From assembly GCF_005116445.1 (NCBI RefSeq), contig NZ_SWBQ01000001.1:1116001-1180000 (forward strand): a stretch of DNA of 64,000 nucleotides, written 5' to 3'. The stretch is from Pedobacter frigoris (GTDB lineage: Bacteria > Bacteroidota > Bacteroidia > Sphingobacteriales > Sphingobacteriaceae). Positions 37,478 through 46,571 of this stretch are shown here, piece after piece; positions within the stretch are counted from its first letter, which is position 1; each line of letters opens with the position of its first letter. The position numbers were made by a program, and so were the translations under genes. A model generated the notes under the pieces. That model did not search any database. It worked only from the letters and a program-made list of their open reading frames with translations, and was not told the origin of the DNA.

Positions 37478-37666
37478 AACGTCTGGTGAAACTTTAGTGA
37501 AAGACTACAGAAAGTCTAGTAATGCTGCGCTTATGCGTCGACGATCGTTCGATGATCGTTCGATGTTGCTTCGCTCTGAAGCGGAGATATAGCGAGTAAT
37601 TTTAGACTGATGTGGGATGAACATCTAAGAGATTGATATCCTGTCAGTGGAGTTTTACCAGACGTT
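37478..37666. repeat. 189-bp non-coding element with 22-bp imperfect terminal inverted repeats
   Basis: Left end AACGTCTGGTGAAACTTTAGTG (37478-37499) is inverted at the right end 37645-37666 with five mismatches over 22 positions, the outer ten being identical. Inside are a tandem duplication of the 11-mer GATCGTTCGAT (37543-37553 and 37554-37564) and a small GCTTC/GAAGC hairpin (37568-37582). No frame and no clear target-site duplication. It fills most of the 306-base gap between galM and the LLM gene. It could be a MITE-like element, a dispersed repeat or a structured RNA or terminator region. Confidence 0.6.
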
Positions 37667-37724
37667 GTATGTAGATTGAAAGTCATATCGCTATGCATCA
37701 TCCGAAATTGATGAGAATAGGGTG

Positions 37725-37732
37725 TAATTTTG
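37725..37732 (+). promoter_or_regulatory. -7 element TAATTTTG of the LLM oxidoreductase gene
   Basis: An exact TAnnTTTG match 17 bases before the ATG at 37750. The nearest TTG (37708-37710) is closer than the usual -33 spacing. Confidence 0.5.
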
Positions 37733-37749
37733 CATGACTAGCAATTCAC

Positions 37750-38760
37750 ATGAAGAAATCACTCAGCAACATACCATATTCAGTTTTAGATTTAGCAACT
37801 GTCATACAGGGTAAGACACCAGCAGATACTTTTAAAAAGAGTGCCGATCTGGCCAGACATGTAGAAGATCTTGGGTACACGAGGTATTGGCTTGCAGAGC
37901 ACCACAACATGATCAGCGTAGCAAGTTCTGCAACTTCGGTGGTCATTGGTCATATCGCCGGCGCTACGAAAACCATAAGAGTGGGTTCTGGAGGTATTAT
38001 GCTGCCAAATCATTCTCCTTTAGTTATCGCCGAGCAATTTGGTACGCTGGAATCTTTGTATCCAGGACGTATCGATCTGGGGTTAGGAAGGGCACCGGGC
38101 ACAGATCAGGTGACGGCTATGGCCATCAGAGGAGAACAGCGTTTGCAGGCAGCGCAGAGTTTTCCGCAGGATGTACTGAAGCTGCAGGCCTATTTTTCTT
38201 CAGAAAACAGCACGAGCAGTGTAAGGGCAATTCCCGGAGAGGGTTTGGATATTCCGATCTGGATACTGGGTTCAAGTACTGATAGTGCGCATCTTGCTGC
38301 CGCATTGGGATTGCCATATGCCTTTGCCAGTCACTTTGCACCAGCACAGTTCCTGACTGCTATAAAGATATACCGGGAGCGTTTTAAACCATCTGAACAT
38401 TTAAAAGAACCCTACGTTTTGGCCTGCGTAAATGTAGTAGCCGCCGATACAGATGCAGAAGCCAATAAGCTGGCCACCTCTCTATATCAAATGTTTAAAG
38501 GGGTGATTTCAGGAAAGCGCCAGCTTTTACAAGCTCCGGTAGATAGTATGGATTTGGTATGGACTGATTATGAAGAGGAACAGGTAAATCAAATGCTGGC
38601 CTGTACTTTTGTGGGCAGTAAAGAGACCGTAAAACATGACCTGCAACAATTTCTGGATCAGTGTGGAGTGGATGAGATCATGGCCTCTGCTCACATTTTT
38701 GATCACTTTGCCAGACTAAGGTCTTATGAGATTTTATCTGAGGTCTTCAAAGGCATTTAA
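37750..38760 (+). CDS. LLM class flavin-dependent oxidoreductase
   Basis: A 336-residue luciferase-like monooxygenase-fold protein. Visible family blocks are YWLAEHHNM near residue 48, the [20 protein letters not shown] flavin-binding region and [14 protein letters not shown]. It belongs to the YhbW-like group within the family; cofactor is FMNH2 or F420-like flavin, substrate unknown. Standing alone between a repeat element and a terminator, it is probably monocistronic. Confidence 0.88.
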   Translation: MKKSLSNIPYSVLDLATVIQGKTPADTFKKSADLARHVEDLGYTRYWLAEHHNMISVASSATSVVIGHIAGATKTIRVGSGGIMLPNHSPLVIAEQFGTLESLYPGRIDLGLGRAPGTDQVTAMAIRGEQRLQAAQSFPQDVLKLQAYFSSENSTSSVRAIPGEGLDIPIWILGSSTDSAHLAAALGLPYAFASHFAPAQFLTAIKIYRERFKPSEHLKEPYVLACVNVVAADTDAEANKLATSLYQMFKGVISGKRQLLQAPVDSMDLVWTDYEEEQVNQMLACTFVGSKETVKHDLQQFLDQCGVDEIMASAHIFDHFARLRSYEILSEVFKGI

Positions 38761-38766
38761 GCATTG

Positions 38767-38805
38767 AAAAAGGCGATACAGTTGGGAAAACTGCACCGCC
38801 TTTTT
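38767..38805. terminator. Terminator between LLM gene and phytase gene
   Basis: Outer stem AAAAAGGCG/CGCCTTTTT, inner stem CAGTT/AACTG with a small internal loop. Symmetric A and T runs let it serve both convergent genes. Confidence 0.82.
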
Positions 38806-38816
38806 GATAAGTTGAT

Positions 38817-39872
38817 TTATTTCTTAGCCGCGTCTATTTTTTGCTTTATATCGCGCCAGTCGTAATAATGGAATACCTTTCCATTGCTCATGGCTACAAA
38901 TAATCCTTTAGGGTACCTAGGGCCCAGGTTTACATTTGTTACTTCAGATCCGTCGCTTTCTATAGTCGATACCGGTACTTCAGCCAGGAGTTTGTACTCA
39001 TTAGGATTGGTCGCAGTACCTTCTCTTGGATACACCATGAAGGTATTTTTCTGCTGATTAGATACTAAGATATATCCAGTGTTGATTCCGGTCTTGTAAA
39101 TGGAGATGCCTTCGTGATCACTTGCGAATCTCTCTTTAGCGAATAGCGCAAGTTCATTATTGCCTTTCGCAGGATCTGCATAGTATTTGTGAACACCAAC
39201 AGTTTCATCGGAATAATAAATGAAGCCCAACTCATTGTCTACCGCGATGGCTTCTATTTCTTTCTTTCCGCTGTATTTTCCAAATTTACGAACAACTTCG
39301 GCCTTTACGCCTCCAGAACGGTTGTCACTCAATTTATATTGCCACAGGTATTGGTTCACAGGGCCTGATTTTCTTCCCACGATCACATAAATACTGCTGT
39401 CGGCCGCTGTGTAAAGCGCTACACCCATCGGATCTTTTTCTGTTTCCCCATCAAAGACAGCAATACCTCCATTATCTATAGGAGCCATATCAGGTATGCT
39501 ATAAATTCTGATCTTATTGGTTTCCCTCTCGGTGGTAACGGCGATATCTAGTTTTTTGCCGTTGATTTTGAGTCCATAAGCGATATCTACGTTATTCGGG
39601 CGTTTTAGGTTGCTTACTTTATTGACCATTTTGCCATCCAGATTGTAGACATATAGTCCACCATCAGTTTCTTTGTCTGTTCCGATGATTAAACTTTTGG
39701 ATGAATCTGTGGGATTGATCCATATTGCCGGGTCATCTGTGTCGTAAAGAACGGTATCTGTGGTCACTACAGGTTTAATGGCGTCGGCAGCAACGATGGT
39801 CTGCTTGTCGCCGTTGCAGGCCGCAAAGATCAGTCCGGCTGCTGTTAGTAGTTGATATGTTTTGATATTCAT
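38817..39872 (-). CDS. Beta-propeller (3-)phytase lipoprotein
   Basis: A 351-residue lipoprotein (Cys19 in IFAAC). The sequence follows beta-propeller phytases: DTDDPAIWINPTDSSKSLII at the start, GGLYVYNLDGK, RPNNVDIAYG, DPMGVALY, KKEIEAIAVDNELGFIYYSDE and FASDHEGISIYKTG. These residues build the Ca2+-filled active site that removes phosphate from phytate. It begins six bases after the TonB-dependent receptor gene stops, so receptor and enzyme are co-transcribed. Located in the outer membrane or periplasm; role in phosphate scavenging is inferred from family and context. Confidence 0.9.
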   Translation of the reverse strand: MNIKTYQLLTAAGLIFAACNGDKQTIVAADAIKPVVTTDTVLYDTDDPAIWINPTDSSKSLIIGTDKETDGGLYVYNLDGKMVNKVSNLKRPNNVDIAYGLKINGKKLDIAVTTERETNKIRIYSIPDMAPIDNGGIAVFDGETEKDPMGVALYTAADSSIYVIVGRKSGPVNQYLWQYKLSDNRSGGVKAEVVRKFGKYSGKKEIEAIAVDNELGFIYYSDETVGVHKYYADPAKGNNELALFAKERFASDHEGISIYKTGINTGYILVSNQQKNTFMVYPREGTATNPNEYKLLAEVPVSTIESDGSEVTNVNLGPRYPKGLFVAMSNGKVFHYYDWRDIKQKIDAAKK

Positions 39873-39878
39873 GAGGTT

Positions 39879-42701
39879 TTATCTGTTAAGGTCAAATTTA
39901 AGACCCAGGTTAAATTTACTGCGATAATATTCCATTTGCATGGTTTGGGAAGAGATTCCCTGATAATAACGTAATGGCTGGTTGGTCAGGTTATTGGCCT
40001 CGCCAAAGATTCGCCAGTATTTACCGATTACATAGGAGGCGTTGGCATCCAGAAACACTTGCTTGTCGTAGAATCTGTCTTCAAAATCATTGCCGCCCAG
40101 TTCGTCTATGTAGTCGGCCGCATAATTGAGTGATAACCTGGCCGAAAACTTTTTATTTTCCCAGGATAGGGAGGCATTGAACATGTGAGGCGTAGTACCC
40201 GGCAATGGAATGCCACTACGCAGTTCGCCATCTTCATTGTAAATGCCGGAGGTTTTGGATTTGGTAAAGGTGTAATTGGTATAGATACCGAAACCTTTAA
40301 GGAATTTACCAGGCAGAAAATCCAACTGACGCTGCAGTGCAACTTCTAAACCGTAAACTTTTACGCTTTCTCCATTTCTGGCTTGTACCAATGTCCAGTT
40401 TTCACCAGCAGGTACGGGATTGGTCATGCCTGGGAATTGCTGGGTAAACTTGCCGGTATTCATGTTTTCATCCCTGTACTGATAGATGAAGTCATCAATG
40501 TTTTTGTAGAAAAGCCCCCCCGACAAGATGCCTAACGACTTGAAATAGTATTCGCCCATCAAGTCGTAATTCCAAGAGAAGGATGCCTTCAGGTCTGGAT
40601 TTCCAGCGTCTATGCGCTCATCATCGATAATGGTGTTGACAAACGGACTCAGCACATAGTAATTTGGGCGGGCAAGGGCAGTAGTAGCCGCAGCTCTGAT
40701 CACCAGGTTTTCTGTCGGTGTATATTTGAAAGTTAAGCTTGGCAGTATGTTTACGTAGTTGTTTTTTGTGGTTATAACACCTTCCAGCTCTTCTTCGTCT
40801 TGTACAAGGTTTCCAGAGTACTTGATCCAGGTCTTTTCTAATCTGGCACCGGCGATCATAGACAATTGGGAACTGAAGTCCTGATCCCAACGTAGATAGG
40901 CTGCTAAAATGGTTTCCTTGGCATTATAATTGGCTGCCAGGAATTCGCTGGGATCAGATTCTGCTTCAAACAGATCTGAATTGTTTAACTGCAGTCCACC
41001 GAGGAATTCCCTGCTGGCAAAATTTCCTGGTACATATTGAGTACCTGCTTGCCCTTTGTCGCCGCCCCAGAAGCGAATTGATGCGTCTGAAAGTGACTCC
41101 AGCCCATCTATCGGAGCGTATTCTATAAAAGAATTGTTCCTGTTTTTATTTTTCAAGCGCAGGCGCCCACCAAAACGAAGCCTTCCTTTTTGTCCCTGAA
41201 CTAAAGATAAAGGAGTTCTGAAGTCCAGCCTGGTGGCCAGCTCATTTTCCTTGGTCTCATCTGTGTTTTCTGTGATTTTATCCAGTTCATAGTCGCTCAG
41301 TTCAGGTTGGGTAGTACTGGTTAGAAAAGGAGATCTAGGAGTACCAAAATCCTTGTTCAAATTGAAGCTTTCGGTTTCAAACTCAATGTAACGTTCGTTT
41401 GGACGGTATTCTCTTGCTGTAGAATAGCTCAATCCCCAGTGCATGTCTAGTTTAGGTCCCAGCAGGTGATCCCCGTTGATGGAGTAGTTTTGCACGCGTT
41501 GATCCTCCAGACGAGCATTGTCGACCCGGTTGCTATTGATGCCTCCCTTGGTTTCCCTATTCAGCACCCCTTCATATCCAGTAATGTTATCATTTGCATC
41601 GTAGATGGGTTCTACGTCTTTATAAGTAAATCTGTACCTGTTTTCTTTATCGTCGCGCCAGTTGTACATCGCATTTAAAGTAATCTGGTGCTTGTCACTG
41701 AATTTAAAATCCAATGCTGTGGCGATGCTACTGCGCACACGAAGGACGTCATACTTACGGATGTCTTGTTCTCCTATAAAGGTGTTGCCAAAATCGTCTT
41801 TTTTCCAGACAGCTTCTACGTTATCAGAACCATAATTGTGATGGTTGTAGGAACCGCTGACAACGATACCCAGGCGATTTTCCAGAAACCTGTTTCCATA
41901 GACCAATCCGGCATTATAAAGAGGTTTTTCACGTATGGGCGCATATCCACCTGAAAAAGTAGCAGATATCCGCTGGCCGTTTGGTGTAGCTCTGGTGATC
42001 AGGTTTACAGATCCGCCGATGGCATCGGCATCCATATCAGGAGTTAGCGTTTTGTTGACTTCGATGGTTTGAATCATGTCTGAAGGTATCAAGTCCATCT
42101 GTACACGTCTGTTGTCGCCTTCGGCAGATGGAATCCTATCGCCGTTAAGTGTTACAGAACTTAACTCAGGTGCCAGTCCGCGGATGATGATGTTACGGGC
42201 TTCGCCCTGGTCATTTTGCATGGTCACCCCGGGGATACGTTTTAATGCATCGCCGATGTTGGCATCCGGAAAGCGGCCTACCTGATCTGCAGATACGATG
42301 TTTGAAATGTTCAATTTGCTTTTTTGCACGTTCAGTGCCTTGGCTTGTCCACGGAGGCGATCGCCCATGATGACGACCTCTTTACCGATGATGGTAGCCT
42401 CATTCATGATTACGTCCGTAGATACAGCCTTGTTTTTGATCACGGTAATAGGGCTACTGTAACTGTTGTAGCCGATGTAACTCACCGTGAGTGTGTACTG
42501 ACCAACCGGAACGTTCAGAAACTGGAACTTGCCGTATGTGTCTGAAATGGTGTGCAGATTGCCCGGTTCCAGTCGCAGTACTGCGCCGGGTAGTGAGAGA
42601 TTTTGCATGTCTGTAACCTTGCCGGTAAGCAGGCCTTTCTGCGCAAAGGCTATGGCATTACAGCAGGTCATGATGATGGCGAAAAATAGAATTTTCTTCA
42701 T
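39879..42701 (-). CDS. TonB-dependent receptor with carboxypeptidase-regulatory-like domain, phytase-linked
   Basis: A 940-residue outer-membrane receptor. Signal peptide MKKILFFAIIMTCCNAIAFAQ, then a CarboxypepD_reg-like domain (GLLTGKVTDMQNLSLPGAVL), the plug (VSADQVGRFPDANIGDALKR, GVTMQNDQGEARNIIIRGL, TLTPDMDADAIGGSVNLIT) and a C-terminal barrel ending LGLKFDLNR. It belongs to the group of Bacteroidota receptors with the PDANIGDAL plug motif, not SusC; no SusD is present. Being in one unit with the phytase, it may take up phytate or its products. I start at 42699-42701 (ATG before the signal peptide); the frame is open to 42740. Confidence 0.9.
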   Translation of the reverse strand: MKKILFFAIIMTCCNAIAFAQKGLLTGKVTDMQNLSLPGAVLRLEPGNLHTISDTYGKFQFLNVPVGQYTLTVSYIGYNSYSSPITVIKNKAVSTDVIMNEATIIGKEVVIMGDRLRGQAKALNVQKSKLNISNIVSADQVGRFPDANIGDALKRIPGVTMQNDQGEARNIIIRGLAPELSSVTLNGDRIPSAEGDNRRVQMDLIPSDMIQTIEVNKTLTPDMDADAIGGSVNLITRATPNGQRISATFSGGYAPIREKPLYNAGLVYGNRFLENRLGIVVSGSYNHHNYGSDNVEAVWKKDDFGNTFIGEQDIRKYDVLRVRSSIATALDFKFSDKHQITLNAMYNWRDDKENRYRFTYKDVEPIYDANDNITGYEGVLNRETKGGINSNRVDNARLEDQRVQNYSINGDHLLGPKLDMHWGLSYSTAREYRPNERYIEFETESFNLNKDFGTPRSPFLTSTTQPELSDYELDKITENTDETKENELATRLDFRTPLSLVQGQKGRLRFGGRLRLKNKNRNNSFIEYAPIDGLESLSDASIRFWGGDKGQAGTQYVPGNFASREFLGGLQLNNSDLFEAESDPSEFLAANYNAKETILAAYLRWDQDFSSQLSMIAGARLEKTWIKYSGNLVQDEEELEGVITTKNNYVNILPSLTFKYTPTENLVIRAAATTALARPNYYVLSPFVNTIIDDERIDAGNPDLKASFSWNYDLMGEYYFKSLGILSGGLFYKNIDDFIYQYRDENMNTGKFTQQFPGMTNPVPAGENWTLVQARNGESVKVYGLEVALQRQLDFLPGKFLKGFGIYTNYTFTKSKTSGIYNEDGELRSGIPLPGTTPHMFNASLSWENKKFSARLSLNYAADYIDELGGNDFEDRFYDKQVFLDANASYVIGKYWRIFGEANNLTNQPLRYYQGISSQTMQMEYYRSKFNLGLKFDLNR

Positions 42702-42909
42702 GTGAGTTAGTGATTTTTGTTTGTTGCCGCAAGGTGTCACTGTTGCCGGAGGGATACAAATTTCTGTTGTTATTAAAAGTATACAAGTCGACTTTTAGCG
42801 TATATAGAAAGTTAACTTATAATCTTAAGTGCTTGTTTATTAGTATCTTGTGTTGATTTAAATATCCGTTATCTAATTGTTAACGAAAGGTTTACTTAAT
42901 GTTGGCCGC

Positions 42910-44520
42910 TCATATTGATTGTAAAAAGGCTACAAGATTTTCTCCTTGGTCGAGGTTGAGCTTTTTGCGGAGGCGATACCTGGCTATGCGCAGACTGTCT
43001 TGTGATATGGCCAACATGGAGGCCGTGTCCCCAGAATCCATGTTCATCTTCAGCAATGAAATCAACTTTAGGTCTGTGCTGGTGAGTCCAGGGAAACGAC
43101 GGTTGAGCTTATCAAAAAAGGAATGATGTATTTTCTCAAACAATTGCCTGAACTCCAGCCAGTAACTGTCATTGTTGAAATTGAGGTTGATCTGCTGGAT
43201 CACTTGTCGGAGTTGCTTTTTCTGGTCACGCTTTTCATCTTTAATAATCTCTTCCAATTGGTGTTTAAGATTTTCCAGCAATTGGTTTTTTTGGATAACG
43301 TGAAGCACCTGAGTACTGAGTTCCTTGGAGCGGGCCTCTATATCAAATTTTAGTTGTGTTTCTTCCATCTTTTGGTTTCGAAGGTCGGCTTCCATAAGCT
43401 GGCGCTGTGTTTCGAGGTTTTCGAGTTTGATGCGCTGGCGGCTGAGGATCAGCAATACGGAAAATACCAATAACAGGGTGACCACTATAGCGGCAATGAT
43501 GATGATGCTATTGATTTTTCTGGCATTTTGCAGTTCCCTGATTTCATTGTTCTTTCTTTCTACATCGTTCAGTGCTTGTATAAAGGCCATTTGTTTGTTG
43601 CCTTCCATAGAATAAATCTGTAGCAGACAGGCGCGGGATTCCTCTGAATAGGTATATGCCAGATCATTTTTTCTCATCAGGTGATAGGTCTTGGCAATGT
43701 CGCGGTAGGCGGAGTTGGTCTGGTACATTTCATCCTGTTTTTTTGCCTGGGCTAGAACCTCGAAATATTGCTGAAGCGCTTTTTCATATCTATTGGTCTT
43801 GCGGTAGATGTCGCCAATGTTGTTGCCCACTTCCAGAGAAGCAATATCTTCCCCGGTTTCCCGATACAACTGGAGTGCCGATTGGAAATAGGACATAGAC
43901 TGCTCGTACCTTGCAAGGTCTTCATATATGCTGCCCAGATTTTCATAGGCCTTCGCCATTCCGGCTTTGTCGGCAATAGCCGAATAAAGCTTAAGTGCAC
44001 GCTGCTGATAGTCGAAAGCTGCTTTGTATTGTTGCTTCTTTTCAAGAAGATGACCCATTTTTGCCAGGGTGGTCGCGATTCCCTGCTGGTCTTTAAGTTT
44101 TCGAAATATGACCATTGCTTCCTTGTAGCACTTGCCAGACTGAACAGTATCTCTGTTGTAATAATGCAGGGTGCCTAATTCTAAATAATTGTAAGCCAGT
44201 AATTTGTTGTCTTTGGTTTTCTCAAATAATTTTGCCGCGTCGATGTAATATTCTAGCGCGCGCTTATAATGGCCCAGGTGGTAACAAAGCTCAGCCATCT
44301 TTCTTAGACTTAGTGCCTGTGCGGCTAAGTCGCCATTGGCAGCATGCACTGCACTTTCTTTTTTAAGTTGCAGGAACAGCAAATCTGGTTTGCTGAATTT
44401 TTTCATTTCCTTACCGCCGGATACGAAGTCGTCTTTGATTTCTTGAGCCATCACAACAGGCCCCGAAACGAGAAATAGCCAGAGGAGGATAGTTAAAGAA
44501 ATAGGGGTACTACATTTCAT
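42910..44520 (-). CDS. TPR-repeat membrane protein with C-terminal LuxR-like helix-turn-helix
   Basis: A 536-residue protein with a signal peptide (cleavage near VMAQE), several tetratricopeptide repeats over about residues 60-310 (for example ALEYYIDAAKLFEKTKDNKL, AKAYENLGSIYEDLARYEQS), a membrane helix (IIIIAAIVVTLLLVFSVLLIL) near 345-365, a coiled coil, and a C-terminal HTH (LTSTDLKLISLLKMNMDSGD, ISQDSLRIARYRLRKKLNL). This architecture is common in Bacteroidota: periplasmic TPR sensor, cytoplasmic DNA-binding end. It precedes the TonB receptor and phytase genes on the same strand, so it may control them. Confidence 0.85.
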   Translation of the reverse strand: MKCSTPISLTILLWLFLVSGPVVMAQEIKDDFVSGGKEMKKFSKPDLLFLQLKKESAVHAANGDLAAQALSLRKMAELCYHLGHYKRALEYYIDAAKLFEKTKDNKLLAYNYLELGTLHYYNRDTVQSGKCYKEAMVIFRKLKDQQGIATTLAKMGHLLEKKQQYKAAFDYQQRALKLYSAIADKAGMAKAYENLGSIYEDLARYEQSMSYFQSALQLYRETGEDIASLEVGNNIGDIYRKTNRYEKALQQYFEVLAQAKKQDEMYQTNSAYRDIAKTYHLMRKNDLAYTYSEESRACLLQIYSMEGNKQMAFIQALNDVERKNNEIRELQNARKINSIIIIAAIVVTLLLVFSVLLILSRQRIKLENLETQRQLMEADLRNQKMEETQLKFDIEARSKELSTQVLHVIQKNQLLENLKHQLEEIIKDEKRDQKKQLRQVIQQINLNFNNDSYWLEFRQLFEKIHHSFFDKLNRRFPGLTSTDLKLISLLKMNMDSGDTASMLAISQDSLRIARYRLRKKLNLDQGENLVAFLQSI

Positions 44521-44656
44521 ATGATTACAAAGAAATGATCCGGATGTTAATTAAACGTTAATTTAAGTAGGTAATACAGAGGATGTAAGCTATTTAAGCC
44601 TACACTTTTTCGATTGAAAAGCACCTTAATGTGTAACACAGATGCTGTAAAGGCAC

Positions 44657-44664
44657 TATATTTG
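44657..44664 (+). promoter_or_regulatory. -7 element TATATTTG upstream of TonB-dependent receptor
   Basis: An exact TAnnTTTG match 23 bases before the ATG at 44688. No good TTG -33 at the proper distance. Confidence 0.5.
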
Positions 44665-44687
44665 GTCCGACGAGAAAATAAATAACG

Positions 44688-46571
44688 ATGCAAAAGAAAA
44701 ATCTGACACTATCCATGTTAATTTTCGGTGGGGTGTTTGCTGTCCAGGCGCAACAAGGAGATCAAAAGGACACTGTTAAAAAACTTAATGAAGTAATTGT
44801 AAAGGAAAACAGGCTGCAATTGCCCTTTTCGAAGCAAAACAGGAATATTTGGATCATAGACCGGGAAAAGATCAAGAGTTTGCCAGCCAGATCTGTAAGT
44901 GAGTTATTAAGCTATATTTCTGGAGTGGATGTTCGTCAGCGTGGCCCGGGTGGTTTGCAGGCCGATATCAGCATAGATGGCGGGACGTTTGACCAGTCGC
45001 TCGTGCTGATCAACGGGATTAAAGTTTCCGATCCGCAGACAGGACATAACATGATGAACCTGCCGATTGCTATAGATGACATTGATCATATAGAAGTTTT
45101 ACGTGGCTCTGCATCAAGGGTATATGGTATCAATGCACTTACAGGCGCCATCAACATCGTGACCAAAACTGCGCAGCAAACAGGTGTTTCAGCACATGTA
45201 TTTGCGGGAAGTAGTTTTAAGGATAATGTTTCTGGTGATACTTATTACAACTACGGCGTTCGTGCAGGTGGCACTTTGGTATTGAATGGCTCGAGTCATT
45301 CTTTATCTGCCGGACAGGAAGCCGGTAATGGGTATCGTTACAATACCGCCTTTAACAATCAAAAAGTATATTACCAGGGAAAATACGTAGTTGGAAAGAC
45401 AGACGTGATTGATGTACTGGGAGGATATACTCACAATAATTTCGGAGCCAATGGTTTCTATTCATCTCCGGGTGATAAGGAATCTGAAGAGACAGTAAAA
45501 ACTGTGCTGGCCTCCATTTCTTATACTACCAAGCTGGCTGAAAACTGGACAATAGTCCCTAGGATCAGCTACAGGAATAATGTAGATGACTACCTGTACA
45601 TCAAACAGACTCCTGATAAATTTCATAATCATCACCAGACAAATGTATTTGATGCGGAGCTTAGTAATACGATCCAGACCAGTATTGGTGCTTTTGGACT
45701 GGGACTGGAAGCCCGTACAGAGCGCATAAACAGTACCAATCTGGGTAAGCGAAACCGTAACAATGCAGGGGTTTTTGCAGAGTTTAAGTTTGAGCCTATC
45801 GCTCGTTTACTGGTAAACGTCGGCGCTTATACGAATTACAATTCTGACTATGGCTGGCAGGCTTTTCCGGGTATGGATGCTGGTTATAACTTTTATGGCA
45901 ACTGGAGGGTATTTGCAAATGTAGGTACAGGACAGCGACTGCCTACTTATACTGATTTATATTACAAAGGACCAACGAACATTGGCAACGATCAGCTGAA
46001 GCCGGAAAAATCGAAATATGCGGAAGGTGGATTGAAGTATAATGATGAGCATCTGGCACTCAACGCAAGTTATTTTGTAAGAAGGATAGACAATTTCATC
46101 GACTGGGTAAAGGAGATACAAACCAATCCGTGGCAGCCGCAGAATTTCAGTCAGGTAAATACTAAAGGGTTTACTTTGAGCGGTGATTATATGTTAAAAA
46201 TCGATGGTGCTGCTTTGAGTGGTTTAAGATTGGGTGCTTCTTACACGAACCTGGATCCGAGTTTTAAAAAGACCCTGCCTACAGCTGTTTTTTCGCGCTA
46301 TGCGCTGGAAAGTTTAAGGAACCAGTTGAGCACTACTGTAAGTGCTGATTTATACAAATTGGTATCACTTACCGTAACTACCCGCTATAGTGAGCGGATT
46401 AATTATAAGGACTATATGACCATGGATGCCAGACTGGCTTTTAATCAGCGACAGTATAGTATTTATGCAGAAGGATCGAACCTGTTTGATGTTCAATATA
46501 TTGAAGCTGGAGCAGTGCCTATGCCGGGTTCTTGGTTTACCCTTGGTGTGAAGGCGAGGATTGTGAAATAG
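44688..46571 (+). CDS. TonB-dependent receptor, BtuB/FepA-like
   Basis: A 627-residue outer-membrane receptor with a signal peptide ending AVQAQQ and a short TonB-box-like stretch before the plug. The plug has SVSELLSYISGVDVRQRGPG, GGTFDQSLVLINGIKVSDPQ and VLRGSASRVYGINALTGAIN. The barrel ends with WFTLGVKARIVK. Its length and plug resemble vitamin B12 or siderophore receptors, but no B12 box is visible upstream and no uptake genes are near, so the cargo is unknown. The end overlaps the opposite-strand pseudokinase gene by 35 bases. Confidence 0.88.
   Translation: MQKKNLTLSMLIFGGVFAVQAQQGDQKDTVKKLNEVIVKENRLQLPFSKQNRNIWIIDREKIKSLPARSVSELLSYISGVDVRQRGPGGLQADISIDGGTFDQSLVLINGIKVSDPQTGHNMMNLPIAIDDIDHIEVLRGSASRVYGINALTGAINIVTKTAQQTGVSAHVFAGSSFKDNVSGDTYYNYGVRAGGTLVLNGSSHSLSAGQEAGNGYRYNTAFNNQKVYYQGKYVVGKTDVIDVLGGYTHNNFGANGFYSSPGDKESEETVKTVLASISYTTKLAENWTIVPRISYRNNVDDYLYIKQTPDKFHNHHQTNVFDAELSNTIQTSIGAFGLGLEARTERINSTNLGKRNRNNAGVFAEFKFEPIARLLVNVGAYTNYNSDYGWQAFPGMDAGYNFYGNWRVFANVGTGQRLPTYTDLYYKGPTNIGNDQLKPEKSKYAEGGLKYNDEHLALNASYFVRRIDNFIDWVKEIQTNPWQPQNFSQVNTKGFTLSGDYMLKIDGAALSGLRLGASYTNLDPSFKKTLPTAVFSRYALESLRNQLSTTVSADLYKLVSLTVTTRYSERINYKDYMTMDARLAFNQRQYSIYAEGSNLFDVQYIEAGAVPMPGSWFTLGVKARIVK

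Noticed and set aside
44521..44687. Cobalamin riboswitch ahead of the BtuB-like receptor
   Set aside because: No B12-box-like GCCACTG sequence or matching fold could be seen, and the gap is short.
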